A stretch of DNA of 52,155 nt. It comes from Mesostigma viride (taxonomy: Eukaryota; Streptophyta; Mesostigmatophyceae; Mesostigmatales; Mesostigmataceae). The DNA lies in contig RPFO01002296.1 of assembly GCA_009746045.1 (NCBI GenBank), forward strand, positions 1-52,155, in the 5' to 3' direction. The notes beneath the pieces were generated by a model, which did not search any database, had not been told where the DNA came from, and worked only from the letters and a program-made list of their open reading frames with translations. Of the stretch, positions 44,356 to 52,155 are shown one piece after another (the first letter of the stretch is position 1; each line of letters begins with the position of its first letter). The position numbers were made by a program, and so were the translations under genes.

Positions 44356-46509
44356 AGATGCACGCCTCTTTAATTTCAAGGTACCTCTTATTTAAGGGGA
44401 CGGGACATGCCCGAATTTTTTGGCGCCAAAAAATTCGCGCCGGAACCGAAGGTCATAAATTTCACGTGCACGGTGCGCGCACCCCTTGCGGAAGTGGCCA
44501 TGGCGACTGCGTTCAGGCGAAACTACCACACCAGGGCAGGCGAAATGCAAAATTTTTACTCGAATCTAAAAGACGATGCGTTTATGATGTTAGTTTGTGG
44601 CGGAAATCAGCTGGTTTACAATATCGCTGTTGTTTTTTTATGCCATCGGCATGGGGGGTAATCTGAATTTTTTGGTCGCGCGGAATGAAATAGAATTCAT
44701 GATAGCGGCTGTAAAATCGCGGTTTTGGGCGGTGTTCTGACCGTGAAGCAGGCGTTAGTATCGGTTGCATCGAATTCTAAACCGATCTGGTGCTTTTTGC
44801 CAGATTTTCGGCCATTATCGGTAAGTAATTGTTCATACCTGCGCAGTGCGTGTCTGACCTGTCCATGGAAGAACGGCTGTTGTTGCGCGCCTGGGTGAGG
44901 GATTTACGAGGGCGAGGTACAGATTTGTCGCGAATGTTATCTGCTATCAGTGCTTTCTTCTATGAGCTCGTCGTTCGAGTTTTTTTGCGTTCTTTTTGGG
45001 CAGTTTCCGCCAGCTAGCTCGCCGTCGCTTGCCGTTGTGTTGTCGAATACCTGGCAGCTTTAGATTGTTTTCGTTGATGCCGTGATCAGGGCCGCTTCAG
45101 TCGCAGCCTATAGCTCTTTGGGAAGGTATAAGGCATTTCATAAAACGTGTTCCGGCAAGGATGTTGTGCGTATGGACGCTTCTTGTTGTTTGAGAGTGAC
45201 GCACCCTCTCTTCTCAGGCCACAGCGGCATCACAGCGCTCATGCGCTGAAGGGCCGCCAGTGGTTTCTTTGCATTTTATCGTGCAGGGATGGAAGTGTTT
45301 TAGTGATGATGATGTTGGAGATATTGCATTTGTGTGACTGCATGTAGATAGCTGGCACCAATGGTCGTTTGAGCTTTCCTTTGTTATGATGATGTGACAA
45401 GACTACAATGTGCTGAGCCAACCATGGTTGACATGCATGACTGCATGCAAGCTATATATACCATGTTCCTGCTTGGTTCCTTGCCCTCCATAGTCCCAGT
45501 TTGTCATCCATGCCGGGGAGGACAGTTTAGGAGGTGTTGTTGAGTTGATTAGCTTGGTTGGCATCAACCTTACACTCTAACCTGGGAGAAACATAGGAAA
45601 TGCTGCTTAGGCATATTAGGGCTACCATCGTCAAGGCTATGAACATATTTACAAGGCTGGCCATGCTGGAGTGATGATGAAGACATATGAGGTGCGTGGC
45701 CACCCCTTTGTACATTGTAAACATACTCAGCATGGTTTAGGTGCTTGTTGGATGGCATAAGAAGTGGCACTATGGGGTTACTAACTTACTGAGTGGTCCT
45801 TAGCGCCTTGTCAGGTGGTCATATAGGAAACCCATCAACTTGAGTAGTTCTTGTCACAATGACCCCCACGTTGAGCATGCGTTGCCGTCAGCGTGCAAGA
45901 GTTAATTTTGTGTGCTTTGGTCAGTTTGCAGATGTCTTTGATGAAGAAGGAGGTGCTAGTGTGGCTGAATGGTTACTATAATTTCCTTGTAGTGTCTACA
46001 TGGGTGGCCGTCTTGGAATGGTTGTAACTTGGGCAGTTCTTGTCAGAACGTCGTCAAACCTGGAACATTGGAGGTACCATATGTGCAGAGGATGGTAGTG
46101 TGTGGTTTGGCCAGTTTTCACGTGGCTTAGATGTATTAAGGGGTGTTAGTGTGGTTAAATACTAGCTAAAACCTCCGTCAGCGTCATCACAGGTGGCAAT
46201 CTAGGAATATCCATCAAATAGGGCTGCGCTTGTCAGAATGACCTGAAAATTTGGGGCTGCATGTCCCCCCCTCTCTAGTATTTGAAAATATAAGATATGG
46301 CATGATTCCATGTGTTTATGATTTGTTTTATTTTTTTTAGTGAAAAAAAGTACCCTTTTTGCGGGAAAATCCATCAATGTGTCTAAACATCATTATTTTG
46401 TGCTCAAAATTAGGCAGACTTTCTCAAAAGTGGGGGAACTAAATGGAAATATATGATTTGGTCCAAATATGTTTGCCCATTGAATTGAATTGAATTGAAT
46501 TGTAACATA

Positions 46510-46523
46510 ACTCCGTTGGGAGT
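46510..46523 (-). other. 3'-end hairpin of element C
   Basis: Stem ACTCC/GGAGT, loop CAAC in element sense. Confidence 0.8.
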
Positions 46524-46921
46524 ATATGTAGCACATAGCCCAGAGAAGGGGCATATGGCCTATCATACATTCTAAGCTACTTCCTGCAAGGGTGGGAATG
46601 TAAACAACACTTGCTCTAGGTGCACTAGGGCACCTGCACCACCCAGAGTTTCAGGCAGCACCCAGCGAAGGGGAGCCTGTCATAGGTGGGGAAGATCATC
46701 ATGGCTATACAAGAGCTAGGACATGGCTTCTCTACAGAGAGCATCTCTCTGCATGGCATAGCATGGCGAAATTCTTAATGCAACATCCATGGGGGTCCCT
46801 TTATAGGCAGGGCTTGGCTAAATTCTGTAGACAACATCCATGGGGGCCGTTATGGGCGCACATGCGCGTGGGCCACATGCTAGGCTAAGCCTGACTAATC
46901 TACACTACTGGTATGAATTCC

Positions 46922-48270
46922 CTAGTCTGGGGTGGCAGGAGGGGGCTGCCAGGGCTTGTGGTCAACGTGGATGACCGCCCCCCTCCAGTATACCGGCTTC
47001 CCCCCTGCGCTGTGCCGGAGCTGAAGGTAGGTCGGCCATAGCTCGCGTCGCCGCTGTTGCTGGGCCAGGGTCAAGTCGTCGTCCAGCGTGAAGCGAGTCC
47101 TTGAGAGCTTCTTGCGGCATTTAAGGAACGACAGCTTGTCCGCCATGTACTTAAAGGTGAGGAGCACGGGTGCCGGGCCAGCCTTCCCCGCGCGCGGGGG
47201 AGGCGGACAGCCGACATGTCCAGCTCACCAGTGAGTAGCATGGGGGCAAGAATGTCGCGCTTAAATGCCTCAAGAAGGCTCGTGGAGGTCTCACCTGCCG
47301 GCTGGTCGAAGTGCTTGACGATGACATTGTGGCTGCGCCGGGCGATGTCGGTGTCCTCGCGAAGGTCGAGGGCTTGTTGCTTGAGTTGTGCCGAGATGGT
47401 GGAGGTGGTGGAGGTGGTGTGCTGCTTAAGCAAGTCCGCCCAGGTGGAGGGAGCATCGCCGGCCGGGCCAGCAGGCGTCGGCTGGGCGGCGATGTCCTTC
47501 ACCGCTTGGGCGGTGAGGCCGGCGGTGTCATGCAAGCTCTCAAGGGCGTTGGCGGTGGCTTGAAGGCGTTGGTCGAGGTCGAGGAGCTGGGCTTTGATGT
47601 CGGCAGTGGAGGCGGAAATGGCCGTGGAGGTGGAGGCGGCGGCGGTGGAAATGTGAGGAAGTTCAGCAGTCAGCGTGCCGCCGATTGCTGCTATGTCGGC
47701 AGCAAGGGGGGTCACGTGCTGCTGAAAGGCTTCCGTGAGGATGGAGCGGAGGGTGGGGACGGAAAGGGGTGGAGCCCAGATCTCGCCGTCAGAGCGCTGG
47801 AGAAGGGAGTTGAGGATGGCGTGCTGGAGATGGGGGCGGACGCAGCCGGACAGCCCGTAGATGTTGTCCCAGCGGCGGCCGTCTGGGCAGAGGAGGCGAT
47901 TGATGGAGTGGAAATGGAGGCACAGGTCGTAAAGCGAAGCGTAATCCCCGAAGAAGATGCAGCGCATAGCATCGGTCGGAGAAATGGTGGCCCAGTCGTA
48001 ATCTGCGACCTTGAAAGGCCGGGGCCGAAAGCTCGGTTCTGGGCGTGAAGACCCTCCTGTGTCGTCGGCTGGGCGGGTGCGCTTGGGGTCAGGCGATGCA
48101 GATGGCGAGGCGTTAAGCCCGGGGGGTTGCTGGACGACCACCAGTGCACGACTAGTGTCATCGCCGCCTGCCGGACCTGAAGGCGAAGCTGCAGCCTGAG
48201 CTGCAGACGTATTTTCATTGCCGAGCGCAGCCGCCAGGCTGCGTTGCGTCGAGGCGCGTTTGTTCGCCAT
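46922..48270 (-). pseudogene. ORF1p-like protein of element C (one frameshift)
   Basis: Starts MANKRASTQRSLAAALGNEN. The middle has WATISPTDAMRCIFFGDYAS, EIWAPPLSVPTLRSILTEAF, QHVTPLAAD and a long Ser/Thr/Ala helix region (DIKAQLLDLDQRLQATANAL), then RRSHNVIVKHFDQ. The C-terminus, VLLTFKYMADKLSFLKCRKK, RFTLDDDLTLAQQQRRRELW and KPVYWRGAVIHVD, is in another frame. One G is missing near 47190 in a C/G run. Corrected, the protein would be about 449 aa with L1-ORF1p layout. Elements B and D carry the same protein. Confidence 0.88.
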
Positions 48271-48667
48271 ATATTGCGTTTTAGATTCGGAAAATTATAT
48301 CAGCATGTGCGTCTTAGAAAGACGAAGCGATAGTGATATTCACGGCTAAATTCGGTGCTCAAACGTGAAAGTTATGAGCTCCGACAGCCATGGCTACCTC
48401 GTGGCCGGAATTTGGAGGCGTGTATAGAGAGTGTGCACCCATCCGGCTCAATGTTTGCCCATTGTCCTAGGGAAAATATGCCAAAAGTAGCGTCTTTTTC
48501 TATTTTTAGCGCGTAACCGGCATCTGGTAGGGGCTAGTACCCCCCCCAAGTGGTTGGAAATTTTTTTTTAAATCATATTTATGGTTCCCAATCATAATTG
48601 GATTTTTAGCACATGCATAGGTATGGTTTCCAGAAAAGTGCCCTTTAGGCATATCCCCTCCCCTTAA

Positions 48668-49333
48668 TCTCGTCGTCCTTCCTGTTCTCACGTATGGGGC
48701 CGAGACGTGGACCCTCACCGCCGACCTGGCCCGCAAGCTGGACGGCGCGGTCACCAGCATGCTGCGTTCCATTTTCAGAGTAGGATATGCTGCTCAAGTG
48801 CTCATGCATCCGCAATGAGGACCTGTACCACGGCATGCCCACGACCTGCCCACGCTCCTTGCTATGATATGCTCACATGGGTCTTATTGCACCCACAGTT
48901 TGCCGGATCGTTAGCCTGTCCTTTTAGCTAGCCGCGCCCGATTGCAGCTGTGGCATGCCTTTGGCATGAAGGAGACTGGGGGTCTCTGCCCTTTCTCCTG
49001 TAGTGCACACACAGGGATTAAAAGCACTTCGGTGCTCCGTGACTCCCCAACGGGAGCACGAGTTTAATTAATTAATTAATTAATGCCCTATATCACCAGC
49101 ACCATTAAGCAGCGACGCCTCCAGCTAGTAGGGCACCTAGCTCGCACCAACCAGGTAGACACCTCACGTGGCCCCCCCGCAGGACTGCGACCAGCTCAGC
49201 CTGGCCGGCACCTCCTGACGTGGGCTGGGCCCAGTGATGTTATAGACGCCGCAAGGCCCGCACCTTCAAAGAACAGCTAGTAGAGGACATGGGGGGCCTC
49301 GGCCTCTCTGTGATTTGGAAGAAGATGATGGAC
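48668..49333 (+). pseudogene. LINE-B reverse transcriptase C-terminal part (plus copy)
   Basis: Reads VLTYGAETWTLTADLARKLD and GAVTSMLRSIFRVGYAA, then is cut at 48841-49082 by a SINE, and resumes with ITSTIKQRRLQLVGHLARTN and LLTWAGPSD. The last exon-like piece at 51303-51400 (KAKWAQVIEDNEPP region) lies beyond element D. A two-base loss near 49241 and other small indels relative to the minus copy disrupt it. Confidence 0.82.
48841..49082 (+). mobile_element. 242-bp SINE with LINE-type 3' hairpin
   Basis: Short TSD ATGCCC (48835-48840, 49083-49088) in LINE-B. It begins ACGACCTGCCCACGCTCC and ends with GTGCTCC...GGGAGCAC, containing CTCCCCAACGGGAG, then a TTAATT repeat tail. The 3' end resembles the hairpin of LINE-A and the ORF1-only elements, suggesting shared machinery. 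No clear A or B box. Confidence 0.75.
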
Positions 49334-49515
49334 ACAAAATTCCGAAAAAATGTAACACGAAAATGTAACACAAAATTCCGGCCACGAGGTAGCCATGGCT
49401 GTCGGAGCTCATAACTTTCACGTTTGAGCACCGAATTTAGCCGTGAATATCACTATCGCTTCGTCTTTCTAAGACGCACATGCTGATATAATTTTCCGAA
49501 TCTAAAACGCAATAT

Positions 49516-50860
49516 ATGGCGCACAAACGCGCCTCGACGCAACGCAGCCTGGCGGCTGCGCTCGGCAATGAAAATTCTGCAGCTCAGGCTGCAGCTTCGC
49601 CTTCAGGTCCGGCAGGCGGCGATGACACTAGTCGTGCACTGGTGGTCGTCCAGCAACCCCCGGGCTTAACGCCTCGCCATCTGCATCGCCTGACCCCAAG
49701 CGCACCCGCCCAGCCGACGACACAGGAGGGTCTTCACGCCCAGAACCGAGCTTTCGGCCCCGGCCTTTCAAGGTCGCAGATTACGACTGGGCCACCATTT
49801 CTCCGACCGATGCTCTGCGCTGCATCTTCTTCGGGGATTACGCTTCGCTTTACGACCTGTGCCTCCATTTCCACTCCATCAATCGCCTCCTCGCCCCGGA
49901 CGGCAGCCGCTGGGCCAACATCTACGGGCTGTCCGGCTGCGTCCGCCCCCATCTCCAGCACGCCATCCTCAACTCCCTTCTCCAGCGCTCTGACGGCGAG
50001 ATCTGGGCTCCACCCCTTTCCGTCCCCACCCTCCGCTCCATCCTCACGGAAGCCTTTCAGCAGCACGTGACCCCCCTTGCTGCCGACATAGCAGCAATCG
50101 GCGGCACGCTGACTGCTGAACTTCCTCACATTTCCACCGCCGCCGCCTCCACCTCCACGGCCATTTCCGCCTCCACTGCCGACATCAAAGCCCAGCTCCT
50201 CGACCTCGACCAACGCCTTCAAGCCACCGCCAACGCCCTTGAGAGCTTGCATGACACCGCCGGCCTCACCGCCCAGGCGGTGAAGGACATCGCCGCCCAG
50301 CCGGCGCCTGCTGGCTCGGCCGGCGATGCTCCCTCCACCTGGGCGGACTTGCTTAAGCAGCACACCACCTCCACCACCTCCACCATCTCGGCACAACTCA
50401 AGCAACAAGCCCTCGACCTTCGCGAGGAAGCCGACATCGCCCGGCGCAGCCACAATGTCATCGTCAAGCACTTCGACCAGCAGGCAGGTGAGACCTCCAC
50501 GAGCCTTCTTGAGGCATTTAAGCGCGCCATTCTTGCCCCCATGTTACTCACTGGTGAGCTGGACATGTCGGCTGTCCGCCTCCCCGCGCGCGGGGGAAGG
50601 CTGGCCCGGCCCCCGTGCTCCTCACCTTTAAGTACATGGCGGACAAGCTGGCGTTCCTTAAATGCCGCAAGAAGCTCTCGGAGACTCGCTTCACGCTGGA
50701 CGACGACTTGACCCTGGCCCAGCAACAACGGCGACGCGAGCTATGGCCGGCCTACCTTCAGCTCCGGCAGAGCGCAAGGGGGAAGCCGGTATACTGGAGG
50801 GGGGCGGTCATCCACGTTGACCACAAGCCCTGGCAGCCCCCTCCTGCCACCTCAGACTAG
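49516..50860 (+). pseudogene. ORF1p-like protein of element D (two frameshifts)
   Basis: Starts MAHKRASTQRSLAAALGNEN. Frame is lost near 49660 (C run one base shorter than in C) and again near 50587 (C run one base shorter than in the partial copy E). Conserved pieces follow in order: HVTPLAAD equivalent, ADIKAQLLDLDQRLQATANA, WADLLKQHTTSTTSTISAQL, RSHNVIVKHFDQQ, then VLLTFKYMADKLAFLKCRKK, RFTLDDDLTLAQQQRRRELW and KPVYWRGAVIHVD. Same family and role as in elements B and C. The defects are single bases in homopolymers. Confidence 0.85.
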
Positions 50861-51261
50861 GAATATATATACCAGTAGTGTAGATTAGTAAGGCTTAGCC
50901 TAGCATGTGGCCCACGCGCATGTGCGCCCATAATGGCCCCCATGGATGATGCCTTCAACATTTAGCCATGCTTTGTCTATAATGGGACCCCCATGGATGT
51001 TGCATTAAGAACTTAGCCATGCTATGCCATGCAGAGAGATGCTCTCTGTCGAGAAGCCATGCCCTAGCCCTTGCATAGCCATGATGATCTTCCTCCCCCG
51101 TGCCAGGATCCCCTTAGCTGGGTTGAACCTGAGACAGCATGGTGGTGCCGGTGCCCTTGCGGCACCTAGAGCAAGTGTTGCTTACATTCCCACCCTTGCA
51201 TGAAGTAGCCTAGGATGTATTTAAAGCCATATGCCCCTTCTCAGGGATATGTGCTACATTG

Positions 51262-51275
51262 ACTCCCAACGGAGT
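51262..51275 (+). other. 3'-end hairpin of element D
   Basis: Stem ACTCC/GGAGT, loop CAAC, followed by the AATTAATTA tail. Confidence 0.8.
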
Positions 51276-51526
51276 GATGTTGATAATTAATTAATGATGG
51301 ACAAGGCCAAGTGGGCCCAGGTCATAGAGGACAACGAGCCCCCCCAGTGGGGAAGCGCCCGCGTGTGCAATCCCGTGGGAGGCACGCCAGATAGCTCCCC
51401 TAGGGCAGCGTGCGGCTGCCTAGCTAGATGTTGTAATGCTGTTAGATAGATGTAGTATGTAGCCGATGTAGATAGATTAGACCGGTAGGACTGTTTGCGC
51501 CCATCCATCCATCCATCGGGGTTAAT

Positions 51527-52123
51527 CGGCCTCACCGCCCAGGCGGTGAAGGACATCGCCGCCCAGCCGGCGCCTGCTGGCTCGGCCGGCGATGCTCCCT
51601 CCACCTGGGCGGACTTGCTTAAGCAGCACACCACCTCCACCACCTCCACCATCTCGGCACAACTCAAGCAACAAGCCCTCGACCTTCGCGAGGAAGCCGA
51701 CATCGCCCGGCGCAGCCACAATGTCATCGTCAAGCACTTCGACCAGCAGGCAGGTGAGACCTCCACGAGCCTTCTTGAGGCATTTAAGCGCGCCATTCTT
51801 GCCCCCATGTTACTCACTGGTGAGCTGGACATGTCGGCTGTCCGCCTCCCCCGCGCGCGGGGGAAGGCTGGCCCGGCCCCCGTGCTCCTCACCTTTAAGT
51901 ACATGGCGGACAAGCTGGCGTTCCTTAAATGCCGCAAGAAGCTTCGGAGACTCGCTTCACGCTGGACGACGACTTGACCCTGGCCCAGCAACAACGGCGA
52001 CGCGAGCTATGGCCGGCCTACCTTCAGCTCCGGCAGAGCGCAAGGGGGAAGCCGGTATACTGGAGGGGGGCGGTCATCCACGTTGACCACAAGCCCTGGC
52101 AGCCCCCTCCTGCCTCAGACTAG
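51527..52123 (+). pseudogene. Partial ORF1p-like copy E
   Basis: Begins abruptly inside the ORF (GLTAQAVKDIAAQ) right after the CATC tail of LINE-B, and is almost identical to element D from there. It keeps the frame at the site where C and D are broken (LPRARGKAGPAPVLLTF), but loses two bases in AAGCTTCGG near 51943. Sequence diverges soon after the stop (52121-52123); the 3' UTR and hairpin are not seen before the window ends. Confidence 0.85.
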
Positions 52124-52155
52124 GAATTATATATTTAAAAATATAATTACTTACA

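Larger units (their letters stand above)
46483..48450 (-). mobile_element. ORF1-only retroelement C, full length
   Basis: 1968 bp, TSD ATGTTTGCCCATTG (46469-46482, 48451-48464) inside E3. On minus: leader with TGAGCCGGATGGG, conserved 5' UTR, one ORF, 3' UTR, hairpin ACTCC/GGAGT (46510-46523) and an AATTC-type tail. No RT. Confidence 0.95.
44391..48667 (+). mobile_element. TTAA-target DNA transposon E3 with element C inside
   Basis: Body 44395-48663; about 2.29 kb without element C. TTAA at both sides. Ends GGGGACGGGACATGCC and (reverse complement) GGGGAGGGGATATGCC. A perfect 26-bp palindrome lies at 44412-44437 (centre GGCGCC). E3 aligns with E1 and E2, including a GGGGGTAATCT/GGGGGTCCA-type block and TCTTTTTCTATTTTTAGCGC near the end. 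No transposase. Confidence 0.9.
49334..51293 (+). mobile_element. ORF1-only retroelement D, full length
   Basis: 1960 bp, TSD ATGATGGAC (49325-49333, 51294-51302) in LINE-B. It has a short leader with two AACACAAAATTCCG-like blocks, the conserved 5' UTR from CCACGAGGTAGCCATGG, one ORF, a 3' UTR, the hairpin at 51262-51275 and an AATTAATTA tail. Confidence 0.95.
44384..51526 (+). mobile_element. LINE-B, plus copy, interrupted by three insertions
   Basis: Pieces: about 44384-44394, 48668-48840, 49089-49333, and 51303 to about 51526. The start is approximate. Insertions are TTAA element E3, a 242-bp SINE and ORF1-only element D. Across the E3 site the frame reads LLFNLVVLPVLTYGAETW, a normal LINE motif. 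The 3' UTR ends in a CATC repeat (about 51499-51517), unlike the hairpin/TTAA end of LINE-A. Confidence 0.82.

Noticed and set aside
9290-51526. Twin-priming origin for the two opposed LINE-B copies meeting near 44.37 kb
   Set aside because: Both copies run to the same 3' end, so they overlap; twin priming gives complementary, not overlapping, parts.

Overview
This window looks like nuclear DNA from a large, transposon-rich eukaryotic genome. The coding sequences carry spliceosomal-type GT-AG introns, there are LINE, SINE, LTR and terminal-inverted-repeat (TIR) elements, and satellite DNA is abundant. Nothing resembles bacterial operons. I cannot place the species; a green alga or charophyte is possible, but no host gene here proves it.

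Layout. Bases 1-2283 are two tandem-repeat blocks (a ~70-bp satellite with higher-order structure, then a GC-rich ~35-bp minisatellite). Bases 2284-5160 hold a decayed DNA-transposon relic, an AT-rich stretch and a ~230-bp repeat array. Bases 5295-8645 carry the best complete protein gene, a four-exon, 986-aa transposase-like protein. From about 9.29 kb to the end, nearly everything is nested mobile elements.

The nest can be ordered by target-site duplications (TSDs). A LINE (here LINE-B, minus, 9.29-44.36 kb) was hit by a 5'-truncated ORF1-only retroelement A (TSD 11 bp). A was hit by ORF1-only element B (plus, TSD 11 bp). B was hit three times: by a copia-like LTR retrotransposon (11197-24273, TSD CCCTC), by a 15.7-kb TIR element (25293-41022, TSD CTG), and by a 261-bp SINE-like unit (TSD CCATAGAT). 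The LTR element in turn holds a 493-bp MITE, a TTAA-target transposon and a CACTA-like transposon. A second LINE-B copy (plus, about 44.38-51.53 kb) holds another TTAA element (itself holding ORF1-only element C), a short SINE and ORF1-only element D; a partial copy E follows. Removing the insertions on paper restores LINE-B reading frame across two junctions and the element-B ORF across a third, which strongly supports the reconstruction.

Most interesting are: (i) the 15.7-kb TIR element, whose two ends are inverted arrays of one 173-bp satellite and whose interior holds unfamiliar ORFs, a 297-bp-arm palindrome and G-rich hexamer arrays; (ii) a non-autonomous retroelement family coding only an L1-ORF1p-like protein and sharing a covarying 3' hairpin with a reverse-transcriptase LINE and a SINE; (iii) a TTAA-target transposon family whose two ends match each other within a copy more closely than between copies; and (iv) a GCGCC/GGCG motif found in two introns and in the upstream array of the transposase-like gene.
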